Assembly (NCBI GenBank): GCA_947495295.1
Contig: CANLYJ010000002.1
Coordinates: forward strand, 682,001 to 746,000
DNA: 64,000 bases
Direction of reading: 5' to 3'
Origin: an uncultured Paracoccaceae bacterium
Lineage (GTDB): Bacteria > Pseudomonadota > Alphaproteobacteria > Rhodobacterales > Rhodobacteraceae
The translations under genes and the position numbers were made by a program. A model generated the notes under the pieces. The model did no database searches. It was not told the DNA's origin and was given only the letters and a program-made list of their open reading frames with translations. Position 1 is the first letter of the stretch. Every line of letters starts with the position of its first letter. Positions 1 to 11,994 of this stretch are shown piece after piece.

Positions 1-97
1 GGATGCTGCTGATGCATTGGCCATTGCCATCTGTCATTCCTTTCATTTGCAGTCGTCGGGCACATTGGCTGCCGCCTTGGCGAGGGCGGGTGCATGA
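1..97 (+). CDS. ruvC: RuvC Holliday junction endonuclease, 3' end only (…[17 protein letters not shown]…)
   Basis: Frame 2 reads [12 protein letters not shown], the typical RuvC C-terminus; TGA at 95-97 overlaps the ruvA ATG at 94 (ATGA). Confidence 0.85.
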   Translation, partial: DAADALAIAICHSFHLQSSGTLAAALARAGA

Positions 98-753
98 TTG
101 GCAAGATCGCGGGCCGGTTGGAGTATCGCAGCACCGATCATGTGCTGATCGATGTGCGCGGCGTGGGGTATGTTGTGTATGTGTCCAATCGCGTGCTGGC
201 CGGGTTGCCCGGCAATGGTGAACAGGTGGCGTTATATACTGACCTGCTGGTCCGAGAGGATAATTTGCAGCTGTTTGGCTTTACCACCTTGGTCGAAAAG
301 GAATGGCATCGCCTGTTGATGTCCGTTCAGGGCATCGGAGCGAAGGCGTCGATGGCCATTCTGGGCACGCTGGGCGATGACGGTGTTAGCCGTGCCATTG
401 CCCTTGGCGATTGGAACGCCGTGGCCAAGGCCAAGGGCGTTGGCCCCAAGACCGCGCAGCGCGTCATCATTGAGCTGAAGGACAAGGCCCCTGCCGTGAT
501 GGCCATGGGCGGCACTGTCGCCGAAGCCTTGGGCGATGAGGTGATCGAGGTGGAGACGCCGGATCAGGTCCGGCGTGCCCCTGCGCGCCAGGCAAACCCG
601 GCGCAGGCAGAGGCGTTATCTGCCTTGGGCAATCTGGGCTATGCCCCAGGTGATGCCGCTGGTGCGGTGGCAGAGGCGGTTGGTGCTGATCCGGAGGCGG
701 ATACGCCCAGCCTGATCCGCGCGGCCTTGAAGCTGTTGGCCCCAAAGGGGTAG
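94..753 (+). CDS. ruvA: Holliday junction helicase subunit RuvA
   Basis: [11 protein letters not shown]..., [29 protein letters not shown] motifs. Confidence 0.97.
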   Translation: MIGKIAGRLEYRSTDHVLIDVRGVGYVVYVSNRVLAGLPGNGEQVALYTDLLVREDNLQLFGFTTLVEKEWHRLLMSVQGIGAKASMAILGTLGDDGVSRAIALGDWNAVAKAKGVGPKTAQRVIIELKDKAPAVMAMGGTVAEALGDEVIEVETPDQVRRAPARQANPAQAEALSALGNLGYAPGDAAGAVAEAVGADPEADTPSLIRAALKLLAPKG

Positions 754-795
754 GGGTGGTGTTGCGTGGGTTTCACCCGCCCTACGGAGTTTGGC

Positions 796-1815
796 ATGAG
801 TGATATTGATCCGACATTGCGCCCTGACCCGCAGCCAGAAGATGCGGATCGTGCCCTACGTCCGCAGACATTGGATGAATTCATTGGGCAGCGGGATGCA
901 CGCGCCAATCTGAAAGTGTTCATCGAAAGCGCCCGCCGCCGTGGCGAGGCGATGGATCATGCGCTGTTTCATGGCCCCCCCGGTTTGGGCAAGACGACGC
1001 TGGCGCAGATCATGGCCCGCGAGTTGGGGGTGAATTTCCGCATGACCTCTGGTCCGGTTCTGGCCAAGGCGGGTGATCTGGCGGCGATCCTGACCAATCT
1101 GGAAGCCCGTGATGTGTTGTTCATTGATGAAATCCATCGCCTGAACCCCGCCGTCGAAGAGGTGCTTTATCCTGCGTTGGAGGATTTTGAGCTGGATCTG
1201 GTGATTGGTGAGGGCCCTGCTGCGCGTACAGTACGCATCGAATTGCAGCCCTTTACCTTGGTCGGTGCCACGACCCGAATGGGGTTGCTGACGACCCCGT
1301 TGCGGGATCGGTTCGGGATTCCCACCCGGCTGGAGTTTTATACAGAAGCCGAGTTGCACCAGATCGTGACCCGCGGTGCCCGGCTGATGGGCGCGCCTGC
1401 CTCTGATGATGGGGCGGCCGAGATTGCCAAGCGCGCACGCGGCACCCCGCGCATTGCGGGCCGTTTGCTGCGCCGTGTGGTGGATTTCGCGATTGTGGAG
1501 GGCGATGGCACCGTCACGCAGGCGATTGCGGATCGTGCCTTGACCCGGTTGGGGGTGGATCATTTGGGGTTGGACAATGCCGACCGCCGTTACCTGCGCC
1601 TGATTGCCGAAAGCTATGGCGGTGGCCCGGTGGGGGTTGAGACGATGTCGGCCGCCTTGTCAGAAAGTCGCGATAGTCTGGAAGATGTGATTGAACCCTA
1701 TCTGTTGCAGAAAGGCCTGATCCAGCGTACCCCGCGTGGTCGGATGCTGGCGCAGGCGGCATGGGCGCATCTGGGGCTGAAAGCGCCCAAATCGCAGACG
1801 GATTTGTTTGAGTGA
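796..1815 (+). CDS. ruvB: Holliday junction ATPase RuvB
   Basis: [42 protein letters not shown]; start set at MSDIDPTL. Confidence 0.97.
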   Translation: MSDIDPTLRPDPQPEDADRALRPQTLDEFIGQRDARANLKVFIESARRRGEAMDHALFHGPPGLGKTTLAQIMARELGVNFRMTSGPVLAKAGDLAAILTNLEARDVLFIDEIHRLNPAVEEVLYPALEDFELDLVIGEGPAARTVRIELQPFTLVGATTRMGLLTTPLRDRFGIPTRLEFYTEAELHQIVTRGARLMGAPASDDGAAEIAKRARGTPRIAGRLLRRVVDFAIVEGDGTVTQAIADRALTRLGVDHLGLDNADRRYLRLIAESYGGGPVGVETMSAALSESRDSLEDVIEPYLLQKGLIQRTPRGRMLAQAAWAHLGLKAPKSQTDLFE

Positions 1816-1851
1816 TAGGTGGGGACGCGGTCGTCATTGTCGCTCGGACCA

Positions 1852-2511
1852 ATGGCGCGAAAATTACGACCGGGGGAGTATTTTGGCAAAATGATGGATG
1901 ATGTCGCACCTTTGTTCACCCGGTCGGACGGGGCTTATGTTTTTGCCCGCTGGGGCCGCCCGATTGTGCCGGTGGTGTTTGGTGTCGATGACGCGTCATT
2001 GGCCGTGTTCAAAGGCGCGATTGAGGCGGTTGTCACCCTGGCAGGCCATCAGATGGCCGAAACCGATCCGGAGCTGGGTGCCAATTTCATGATTTTCTTT
2101 TGCAAGGATTGGGATGAGTTGGCAGAGGTTCCGCATCTGGACCAGCTGGTGCCCGATCTTGCCCCGCCGCTGGTTCGGCTGAAGGCGGCGGATGCCAATC
2201 AGTATCGGATTTTCCGTTTTGATGAGGCGGGGGCCATTCGCGCGGCTTTTGTGTTTTTGCGGATGGATGAACACATGGCGGCGGTGGCTGCGGATACGCT
2301 GGCCTTGTCGCAGGCGGTCCAGACGATCCTGCTATGGTCCGACACCGCATTTGATGAGACGCCCCCGCTGGCTGTTATCGAAGACAAGGCGGTGCTGCGC
2401 CCGGAGGTCGCGGATGTGATCCGGGCCGCCTATGATCCGGTGATGCCGGGGGCGGCGCAGGATGCGAGCCATGCGTTGCGATTGGCGGCGCGGATTGGTG
2501 TTATACAATAA
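1852..2511 (+). CDS. Conserved hypothetical protein (MARKLRPGEYFGKMMDDVAPLF…)
   Basis: Good ORF, codon usage consistent with neighbours; family not recognised with certainty. Confidence 0.75.
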   Translation: MARKLRPGEYFGKMMDDVAPLFTRSDGAYVFARWGRPIVPVVFGVDDASLAVFKGAIEAVVTLAGHQMAETDPELGANFMIFFCKDWDELAEVPHLDQLVPDLAPPLVRLKAADANQYRIFRFDEAGAIRAAFVFLRMDEHMAAVAADTLALSQAVQTILLWSDTAFDETPPLAVIEDKAVLRPEVADVIRAAYDPVMPGAAQDASHALRLAARIGVIQ

Positions 2512-2921
2512 TGTGGGTTTCGGCGTTATTCTCTACTGCAGTGTTCATTGTGCTGGCCGTGCCGATCCTTGCCTTTCAGGCTTATGGTTTTGCTTGGTGG
2601 TTCAATATACCCCGTCATGCGAAAAGAGGCGCGATGGAGCGCATTATGATTTCGGCCATGCGCCGGTCAGTCTTGCCGACTGTCGTGGCTATTACGTCAA
2701 TTGGACTGGCCCAGCTTGTTCGTGCGATTGGACCACTTGCGGCGGTGACCTCGGTCATTTGCGTTGCTGTCGTTATCGGAACGGTTCCGATCGCTTTTCG
2801 ACAGGAACTTATTTCTCTCGACCATCCAATCGCCGGGACGGATAGTGCTGCCCGGATTTGGATGTTTATCAATACTATTTTGATTATTGGATTTATGCTG
2901 TTGATTAGAGTGAGCGCCTGA
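2511..2921 (+). CDS. Small membrane protein of unknown function
   Basis: Several hydrophobic segments; start overlaps the upstream stop (TAATG) and the end abuts ybgC. Confidence 0.65.
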   Translation: MWVSALFSTAVFIVLAVPILAFQAYGFAWWFNIPRHAKRGAMERIMISAMRRSVLPTVVAITSIGLAQLVRAIGPLAAVTSVICVAVVIGTVPIAFRQELISLDHPIAGTDSAARIWMFINTILIIGFMLLIRVSA

Positions 2922-3307
2922 TGACCCACACATTCCCCATCCGCGTCTATTATGAAGACACCGACCTTGCTGGTTTGGTCTATTACGCCAATTACCTGAA
3001 ATTCATCGAACGCGCTCGCAGTGAAATGGTCCGCGAGATGGGGATCGATCAGGTGGAGATGAAGGCGGAGGGTTTTGTCTTTGCTGTTCGCCGGGTGGAG
3101 GCGGATTACATTGCCCCGGCCCGGTATGATGATCAGTTGGTGGTTGAAACAAGCATGGATCAGCCATCCGGCGTGCGGGTGGTGTTTCATCAGCATGTGA
3201 AGCGTGCTGATGTGACCTTGTTTTCGGCTGTGGTCACGGTTGTTTGCCTGAGTAGCAGCGGTGCAGTTGCCCGCCTTCCGGCGGCGATCCGCCGTTCTGT
3301 GCATTAA
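2921..3307 (+). CDS. ybgC: Tol-Pal-associated acyl-CoA thioesterase YbgC
   Basis: RVYYEDTDLAGLVYYANYLKFIERARSE hotdog motif; position upstream of tolQ. Confidence 0.95.
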   Translation: MTHTFPIRVYYEDTDLAGLVYYANYLKFIERARSEMVREMGIDQVEMKAEGFVFAVRRVEADYIAPARYDDQLVVETSMDQPSGVRVVFHQHVKRADVTLFSAVVTVVCLSSSGAVARLPAAIRRSVH

Positions 3308-3422
3308 GTTTCAGCCTGTTTCATCAGTTGTGATGTGGGATTGGTTGGATTTCCCCGTGCCGATGCGCTAATGATTGCTGTAATCAGAGCCCAAAACAGG
3401 GCCAACAGGCAGAGCAGGTATC

Positions 3423-4097
3423 ATGGAAGCAGCAACCGACTTCACCATGTGGGCGCTATTCGCGCGCGCCACGATTACCGTCAAAATCGTCATGATCATG
3501 CTGATTGCAGCCTCTGTCTGGTGCTGGGCGGTGATCATCGACAAGATCATTCAGTATCGCAAAGCCCGTGCTGAGGCCGATGTGTTTGACCGCGCCTTCT
3601 GGTCGGGTGAGCCGTTGGATGCCCTGTTTGACAAGATCGGCACCGACCCGGATGGCCCAAGCCAAAAGATTTTCGCCGCTGGCATGCTGGAATGGCGTCG
3701 TTCGCATACCCAGGAAGGTGAGTTGATCGCCAATGCCACCGCCCGGATCGACCGGTCCATGGATGTCGCCATCGCCAAGGAGGCCGCCCGTTTGCAACGC
3801 GGTTTGCCTGTGCTGGCCACGGTTGGGTCGACCGCCCCCTTCGTTGGTCTGTTCGGGACCGTCTGGGGCATCATGAATGCCTTTATCGAAATTGCAGAGG
3901 CGCAGAATACCAACCTCGCCGTCGTCGCCCCTGGTATTGCCGAGGCTTTGCTGGCTACGGGGCTGGGCCTGCTGGCCGCCATTCCGGCGGTGATATTCTA
4001 TAACAAGCTGTCGGCGGATAGTGATCGTATCGTGGGTGGCTACGAGGCCTTTGCCGATGAGTTTGCCACGATCCTGAGCCGGCAGTTGGATAGCTGA
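3423..4097 (+). CDS. tolQ: TolQ
   Basis: ATVGSTAPFVGLFGTVWGIMNAF motif. Confidence 0.96.
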   Translation: MEAATDFTMWALFARATITVKIVMIMLIAASVWCWAVIIDKIIQYRKARAEADVFDRAFWSGEPLDALFDKIGTDPDGPSQKIFAAGMLEWRRSHTQEGELIANATARIDRSMDVAIAKEAARLQRGLPVLATVGSTAPFVGLFGTVWGIMNAFIEIAEAQNTNLAVVAPGIAEALLATGLGLLAAIPAVIFYNKLSADSDRIVGGYEAFADEFATILSRQLDS

Positions 4098-4207
4098 TCA
4101 TGCCGCGCAAAAATGTATCCCACCCGCGCCCCGAACGCATTTGCGTCGCAAACGCTGCCTCGGGTCGCGTGCGTGATCCACGATCTTTGATGCAGCGGGG
4201 CATGATC
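4096..4207. repeat. Large imperfect palindrome filling the tolQ-tolR intergenic region
   Basis: Outer arms GATCATGCCGCGC / GCGGGGCATGATC (12/13); nested CGCGCCCCGA / TCGGGTCGCG (9/10); core GCATTTGCG-T-CGCAAACGC (8/9). Confidence 0.75.
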
Positions 4208-4210
4208 TAA

Positions 4211-4678
4211 ATGGGCGCGAGTGTAATGAAATCGGGAGGTGGTGGCGGCAGACGGGGTCGCCGTCGTGGTGGCCGTACCCAGCCGATGTCAGAGATTAAC
4301 GTGACCCCTTTCGTGGATGTCATGCTGGTTTTGCTGATCATCTTTATGGTCGCCGCCCCGCTGCTGACTGTGGGTGTGCCGGTGGAGTTGCCGCAAACGG
4401 CTGCCACTGCTTTGCCAACGGATGATGAAGAGCCCCTGACCGTGACGATCAAGGCCGACGGTGCCGTGACCATTCAGGAAACCGAAACGCCGCGTACTGA
4501 CCTGGTCGCGCGTTTGACCGCGATTTCGGGCGAACGTGATAGCGACCGCATCTATCTGCGCGCAGATGGGGCCAATAGCTGGAATGTCGTGGCCGAGATC
4601 ATGGGTGATCTGAACGCCGCCGGTTTCACCAATATCGGTCTGGTCACCGATATCGCCAATCCGGAGACGGACGGGTAG
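4211..4678 (+). CDS. tolR: TolR
   Basis: MSEINVTPFVDVMLVLLIIFMVAAPLL ExbD/TolR motif. Confidence 0.96.
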   Translation: MGASVMKSGGGGGRRGRRRGGRTQPMSEINVTPFVDVMLVLLIIFMVAAPLLTVGVPVELPQTAATALPTDDEEPLTVTIKADGAVTIQETETPRTDLVARLTAISGERDSDRIYLRADGANSWNVVAEIMGDLNAAGFTNIGLVTDIANPETDG

Positions 4679-4682
4679 GGCG

Positions 4683-5816
4683 ATGCAGACCCCGGGCACC
4701 TATATCTCTGCGATTGGCCATGTGGGCCTGATTGGCTGGCTATTGCTGGGCTGGGGATTGAGCAGTGACCCGCTGGAATTTGACACGATGACGGTGACCA
4801 CTGTCAGTGGCGAGGAATTTGCCGCACTGACCAATGCTGCAAGCACCCCTGATCCGGGCACCGCAGAACCGACCGCGCCGGTCCAGCCTGCCACCGACAC
4901 GGCCCCGCCCGCCCCGGCGGAAGAGCAACCGACCGAGATTGCCCCGCCCCCTGATCCGGTTGAGTCGCCGGTGTCTGAGACCCCGCCGCCCCCACCGCCA
5001 GAGGCCCCGCCGGTCACTGATGTGACGGATGTTGCCCCGGCTGATCCGAACCCGCCCGCACCCGCGCCTGCCGCCCCGGATTTGCCGCCTTCGGATGATC
5101 CAACGCCGCGCCCGTCTGATGTGGTCACATCGACCCCAAACGCCCCGCCCCCACCTGATGCTGTACCTGATGATATTGCGCGCGAAGAGGTGGTGCAGGA
5201 CCCGGAGGCCACGCCTGAAGTGGTGACAGAAGAACAGGAACCAACGGCCCCAGAGGAAAGCACGTCAGAGATCGTGATCGCCGATGAAACCCCATCAGGC
5301 GCGGTTGAGACGTCGATCCGCCCCTCAGCACGGCCCAGCCGTCCGACCCCGCCGGAACCTGTCGAAGAGCCAGAGGAAGAGACGCAGACTGCTGAGGCAG
5401 AACAACCAACCCCGGCAGAACCGGAAACGGATGATGCTGTTGCTGCCGCACTGGAGGCCGCGCTTGCGGCCTCAGAGGAGCCTGCGGTTGCCGCTGGCCC
5501 CCCGATGACGGGTTCCGAGCGCGAGGCGTTTCGTGTGGCGGTCAATCGGTGCTGGAACGTGGACCCCGGCTCGGTCGCGGCGCGGGTCACGGTTGAGATC
5601 GGTTTCAGCCTTGATCGGTCGGGCAAAGTCGTCGGCAATCAGGTCAATCTTTTGGGGTCAGATGGCGATCAGGGTGCAACGAACACGGCATTCGAGGCGG
5701 CACGTCGTGCCATTTTGCGGTGCCAGTCGAACGGATACCAACTGCCTGCCGACAAGTTTGATCAATGGAAAGATGTGGTGATCACGTTTGATCCCAGTGG
5801 GATGCGGCTAAGGTAG
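4683..5816 (+). CDS. tolA: TolA-like protein, Pro/Glu-rich periplasmic stalk and C-terminal domain
   Basis: Single N-terminal TM, long P/E/A-rich linker, C-terminal 'RVTVEIGFSLDRSGKV'; operon position. Confidence 0.85.
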   Translation: MQTPGTYISAIGHVGLIGWLLLGWGLSSDPLEFDTMTVTTVSGEEFAALTNAASTPDPGTAEPTAPVQPATDTAPPAPAEEQPTEIAPPPDPVESPVSETPPPPPPEAPPVTDVTDVAPADPNPPAPAPAAPDLPPSDDPTPRPSDVVTSTPNAPPPPDAVPDDIAREEVVQDPEATPEVVTEEQEPTAPEESTSEIVIADETPSGAVETSIRPSARPSRPTPPEPVEEPEEETQTAEAEQPTPAEPETDDAVAAALEAALAASEEPAVAAGPPMTGSEREAFRVAVNRCWNVDPGSVAARVTVEIGFSLDRSGKVVGNQVNLLGSDGDQGATNTAFEAARRAILRCQSNGYQLPADKFDQWKDVVITFDPSGMRLR

Positions 5817-5919
5817 GCGAAGACACGCGCAGGTGAGGTGAAATGCAATCATCCCCCTGCTAACAAGGAACGATGGGTACGTTTCGGGGTTGAACCCGAA
5901 CCTGCGGAGTGAGGCGAAT

Positions 5920-7236
5920 ATGATGAAACGACTTCTGACATTGTTGCTGGCATTGATGCTGGCCGGTCCGGCATTGGCGCAGAGCGGTCCGCTGCGGCTG
6001 ACCATCACCGACGGTGTGATTGAACCGATCACCTTTGCGGTCCCGACATTTCAGGCCGAAAATGGTGCTGCAGGTCAGGTAGCGGCCGATATCTCGCGCC
6101 TTGTGGCGCAGGATCTGGCAGGCACCGGGTTGTTCCGTGAAGTGCCTGCAACTGCCTTTATCTCGCAAGTCAGTTCTTTTACCCAGCCGGTGGCCTATGC
6201 CGATTGGCGCGCGATCAATTCCCAAGGTCTGATCACCGGGGCCGTAACCGTCAATGGCAACCAGTTGGTTGTGAAGTTCCGTCTATATGACGTCTTCTCG
6301 GGCCAGGAATTGGGCCAGGGCCAGCAGTTGGTTGGCACTGTCGATGGCTGGCGTCGTATGGCCCATAAGGTGGCGGATGCTACTTATTCGCGCATCACAG
6401 GCGAGGGCGGTTACTTTGACAGCCGCGTTGTCTTTGTTTCGGAAAGTGGTCCCAAGGATAACCGCCAGAAACGTCTGGCGATCATGGATTATGACGGGGC
6501 GAACTTGCAGTTTCTAACTGATAGCAGTGCTATCGTGCTTGCCCCCCGCTTTTCTCCTAATGGTGACCGGGTGCTATACACCAGCTTTGAATCCGGTTTT
6601 CCCCGCATCAACGTGTTGAACGTGGGCAATGTCAGCCGTCAGCAATTGGGCACCGCGCAGGGTGAGATGGCGTTCAGTCCCCGGTTTTCCCGTGATGGGC
6701 GGCAGGTGATCTATAGCCTGTCCAATGGTGGCAATACGGATATCTATCGCACCGATCTGGGCACCGGCCAGCATGTCCGGCTGACATCGGCCCCGTCGAT
6801 TGAAACCGCGCCAAGCCTGTCGCCTGATGGCAGCCAGATTGTGTTTGAAAGCGACCGGTCGGGCACCCAACAGCTTTATATCATGCCCGCAAATGGCGGT
6901 GAGGCGCGGCGCATTTCATTTGGTGATGGCCGTTATGGCACGCCGGTCTGGTCGCCGCGTGGCGATCTGGTCGCCTTTACCAAGCAGAATGCCGGCCGGT
7001 TCCATATTGGTGTGATGCGCACAGATGGGTCCGAGGAACGTTTGCTGACCTCGTCCTTTCTCGACGAAGGCCCGACATGGTCCCCCAATGGTCGGGTCAT
7101 CATGTTCAGCCGCGAAACCCAAGGGGCGGGTGGCACATCGTCGATGTATTCGGTCGATATCTCGGGCCGTAACCTGAAGGCTGTGCCGGTGCAGGGTGGT
7201 GCATCTGACCCGTCATGGGGGCCGTTACAGCCGTAA
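5920..7236 (+). CDS. tolB: TolB beta-propeller translocation protein
   Basis: Signal peptide [20 protein letters not shown]; repeated '[15 protein letters not shown]' propeller motifs. Confidence 0.96.
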   Translation: MMKRLLTLLLALMLAGPALAQSGPLRLTITDGVIEPITFAVPTFQAENGAAGQVAADISRLVAQDLAGTGLFREVPATAFISQVSSFTQPVAYADWRAINSQGLITGAVTVNGNQLVVKFRLYDVFSGQELGQGQQLVGTVDGWRRMAHKVADATYSRITGEGGYFDSRVVFVSESGPKDNRQKRLAIMDYDGANLQFLTDSSAIVLAPRFSPNGDRVLYTSFESGFPRINVLNVGNVSRQQLGTAQGEMAFSPRFSRDGRQVIYSLSNGGNTDIYRTDLGTGQHVRLTSAPSIETAPSLSPDGSQIVFESDRSGTQQLYIMPANGGEARRISFGDGRYGTPVWSPRGDLVAFTKQNAGRFHIGVMRTDGSEERLLTSSFLDEGPTWSPNGRVIMFSRETQGAGGTSSMYSVDISGRNLKAVPVQGGASDPSWGPLQP

Positions 7237-7312
7237 CGAAGTGTGATTCCCACGCGGCTGAACCCGTGCTATGCTGGGAAAAAATGAGCAGATAACAACA
7301 GGAACCAATTCG

Positions 7313-7846
7313 ATGAAAATGATGACACGCGCGACTGTGCTGCTATTGGCGCTGGCCACGGCGGCCTGTACCAACCCTGACCGTTTTGGCGGCGCAGGCG
7401 GTGCCGATGGGGCCAACGGTGCGAACGGTGCCAATGGTGCAAATGGCGGCCTTGCAGGATCGGCCAATGATCCGGCCAGCCCCCAATTCTTTAACCAGAC
7501 GATTGGTGATCGGGTCCTGTTTGCGGTTGATACATCGACCATCACCCCAACCGGCAAGACCATTCTGGACGGACAAGCCCAGTGGTTGCAAACCAATGCC
7601 GATTACCGCGCTGTCATCGAAGGCCATGCCGACGAACAGGGCACCCGCGAATATAACCTTGCCCTTGGCCAGCGTCGTGCCAATGCTGTGCGCGAATATC
7701 TGGTGTCCCGCGGTGTTCCTTCATCCCGTTTGCAGGTCACCAGCTTTGGCAAAGAGCGCCCGATTGAGGTTTGCAGCGAAGAAAGTTGCTATGCGAAAAA
7801 CCGTCGCGCGGTTACGGTATTGTCATTCTCGTCAATCACCAGCTGA
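7313..7846 (+). CDS. pal: Peptidoglycan-associated lipoprotein Pal
   Basis: Lipobox LATAAC; OmpA domain 'IEGHADEQGTREYNLALGQRRANAV'. Confidence 0.95.
   Translation: MKMMTRATVLLLALATAACTNPDRFGGAGGADGANGANGANGANGGLAGSANDPASPQFFNQTIGDRVLFAVDTSTITPTGKTILDGQAQWLQTNADYRAVIEGHADEQGTREYNLALGQRRANAVREYLVSRGVPSSRLQVTSFGKERPIEVCSEESCYAKNRRAVTVLSFSSITS
7400..7444 (+). repeat. Five 9-bp units encoding (Gly-Ala-Asp/Asn)n in the Pal linker
   Basis: ggtgccgat ggggccaac ggtgcgaac ggtgccaat ggtgcaaat. Confidence 0.85.
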
Positions 7847-7866
7847 TTGTGACCAAAGGAAACCCC

Positions 7867-8688
7867 ATGTTACACCGTGCCGTTGTTCTTTGTACCTTGT
7901 TGCTGGCCCCTGTGTCTGGCATCGCCCAGCAAGACGAAACGCTTGCCGATATCCGGCAGCAACTGACCGGCCTTTATGTTGATGTGCAGCGCCTGAAACG
8001 TGAATTGTCGACCACGGGTGGGTTAAATTCCGGTGTGGCCGGGGCGACCCCGCTGGACCGGCTGAACGCGATCGAGGCCGAGTTGCAGCGCCTGACCTCT
8101 AAAACCGAGGAGCTCGAATTCAGGGTTAACCGGATTACGGTGGATGGCACCAATCGCATTGGTGATCTGGAGTTCCGCTTATGTGAGCTTGAGACAGGCT
8201 GCGACATTGCCCAATTGGGCGATACCCCCAGCTTGGGCGGTGTCGATAACGGGTCGGATGTGCCGACAGCAACCCCCGCCCCATCAACAGGTGGTCCGGC
8301 TTTGGCCGTGGGCGAACAGAATGATATCGAGCGGGCGCAGGAGGCGCTCGCCTCCGGTGACTTTCGCGGCGCCGCTGACCAGCTTGCGGCCTTTGGCACG
8401 ACCTACCCGGGTAGTCCGTTAGCCGCCCAAGCCGATTATCTGCGCGGTGAAGCATTGGAAGGTCTGGGTGATATGACCGAGGCTGCCCGTGCTTACCTTG
8501 CCTCATTTTCCGGTGATCCGACGGGTGAAAAGGCCCCTGATGCCTTGTTCAAGCTGGGTGCGTCTTTGGGGGCGATTGGGCAGACGCAGGATGCCTGCCT
8601 GACCTTGGCAGAGGTTGATGTACGCTTTCCGGGTAATCCCGCTGTGACCGACGCCCAGGCCGCGATGCAATCGCTTGGATGCCAGTAG
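7867..8688 (+). CDS. cpoB: CpoB/YbgF, cell division coordinator with TPR repeats
   Basis: Signal peptide, coiled coil, YbgF-type TPR (LASGDFRGAADQLAAFGTTYPGSPLAAQADYLRGEAL); position after pal. Confidence 0.9.
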   Translation: MLHRAVVLCTLLLAPVSGIAQQDETLADIRQQLTGLYVDVQRLKRELSTTGGLNSGVAGATPLDRLNAIEAELQRLTSKTEELEFRVNRITVDGTNRIGDLEFRLCELETGCDIAQLGDTPSLGGVDNGSDVPTATPAPSTGGPALAVGEQNDIERAQEALASGDFRGAADQLAAFGTTYPGSPLAAQADYLRGEALEGLGDMTEAARAYLASFSGDPTGEKAPDALFKLGASLGAIGQTQDACLTLAEVDVRFPGNPAVTDAQAAMQSLGCQ

Positions 8689-9941
8689 AGCCCGACCCGG
8701 CCAGTCTTGCTGCCCGATTTGCCCGCGCTGTCGCAGGTCTGTCTGGGCAGGGTAACATCGCCCTTGCCGTGTCGGGCGGTGGCGATTCCATTGCGATGAT
8801 GCATCTGGCCGCGCGGGCCGTGCCGCCCGCCCGGTTGCATGTTCTGACTGTGGATCATGGGTTGCGCGATGATGCGGCGACAGAGATTGAGACTGTTCGG
8901 AAACAGGCCGCCGCACTGCACCTGCCCCATGATGTGCTGACATGGGCCTGGGACGGGCAGGGCAATTTGCAGGCCGCTGCCCGCGTTGGCCGCTGGGCGG
9001 CGATGGCCGATTGGGCTGCGGCCCATGATGTCACCAGTATCCTGCTGGGCCATACAGAGGATGATCAGGTCGAAACACTGTTGATGCGGTTGGCCCGCGG
9101 GTCTGGCATTGACGGTCTGACCGCGATGGCCCGGTCTGATTATCGCGATGGGCTGCGTGTGCTGCGCCCACTGCTTGATGTATCGCGCACCGATTTGCGC
9201 GACTGGCTTCGTGCCGAGGCGATCAGCTGGTGCGATGATCCCAGCAATGACGACCCCCGCTTTGACCGGGTCCGCGCCCGCCAGATGTTTACGCAACTGG
9301 AAACGCTGGGCCTGACGCGCAAACGCCTTTTGCAGACCATTGACCATATGCAGGCGGCCCACCGGTCCTTGCAACAGGCAGCCCAAGGGTTTGCCCGCGC
9401 CCATATCCGTCAGGATGCTGGCGACTTGATCTTTGCCCCCGAAGCCTTGCAGCTTGACGCAGAGGACGCCCCCCGCCGGGTCATGTCCGCCGGGTTCATG
9501 TGGATCAGTGGCAATGTCTATCGCCCCCGGTTTGAACGCATGATGGATGTCATCGCACAGGCGCGGGATGGTCGGACGGTGACATTGGGGGGCTGTCTGC
9601 TGACCCCTTTGTCCGATGGCGGGCTGCGCATGACCAGAGAGGCCGCAGCGACCCCCAGCGTGACCCGCAGCGCAGATCAGTTAGAGGCATCCGGCGTCAT
9701 GTGGGATCGGCGCTGGTTCATCGAAGGGTCGTTGACACCGGGCCTGACATTCCGCGCCTTGGGCGATGGTTTGCGTGATTGCCCGGACTGGCGGGCCGTT
9801 GATCTGCCGCGCATGTCCTTGCTGGCCTCGCCTGCGGTCTGGTCGGGCGACCGACTGATTGCGGCGCCCGTGGCCGGTTATTTCAACGGGTGGACGGCAC
9901 AGATTGTCGCGGATTTTCACGAACACGCGTTTGCGCATTGA
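8679..9941 (+). CDS. tilS: tRNA(Ile)-lysidine synthase TilS
   Basis: PP-loop 'LAVSGGGDSIAMMHL'; 'LLGHTEDDQVETLLMRLARGSG'. Confidence 0.95.
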   Translation: MPVEPDPASLAARFARAVAGLSGQGNIALAVSGGGDSIAMMHLAARAVPPARLHVLTVDHGLRDDAATEIETVRKQAAALHLPHDVLTWAWDGQGNLQAAARVGRWAAMADWAAAHDVTSILLGHTEDDQVETLLMRLARGSGIDGLTAMARSDYRDGLRVLRPLLDVSRTDLRDWLRAEAISWCDDPSNDDPRFDRVRARQMFTQLETLGLTRKRLLQTIDHMQAAHRSLQQAAQGFARAHIRQDAGDLIFAPEALQLDAEDAPRRVMSAGFMWISGNVYRPRFERMMDVIAQARDGRTVTLGGCLLTPLSDGGLRMTREAAATPSVTRSADQLEASGVMWDRRWFIEGSLTPGLTFRALGDGLRDCPDWRAVDLPRMSLLASPAVWSGDRLIAAPVAGYFNGWTAQIVADFHEHAFAH

Positions 9942-10027
9942 AGATTAAGGTTTTGCCTCTATTTTAGAGAAAATGCTTAATGACGCGACTCTCTCGTGTC
10001 CTTTCCCGATTTCAAAGGAGTCCCCCC

Positions 10028-11941
<1,914 letters not shown>

Positions 11942-11950
11942 TGACACAGA

Positions 11951-11978
11951 AAACGCCGCCCCTTGGGGCGGCGTTTTT
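11951..11978 (+). terminator. Intrinsic terminator after ftsH
   Basis: AAACGCCGCCCC-TT-GGGGCGGCGTTTTT. Confidence 0.92.
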
Positions 11979-11994
11979 CATTCATGCTGCATCA

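Noticed and set aside
856-1563. 235-aa minus-strand ORF opposite ruvB
   Set aside because: Shadow ORF; no recognisable domain.
2615-3304. 229-aa minus-strand ORF opposite the membrane gene and ybgC
   Set aside because: Overlaps ybgC, which has clear motifs; no domain in the antisense product.
4700-5638. 312-aa Ser/Gly-rich minus-strand ORF opposite tolA
   Set aside because: Product of the Pro/Glu/Ala codon-repetitive tolA linker read antisense.
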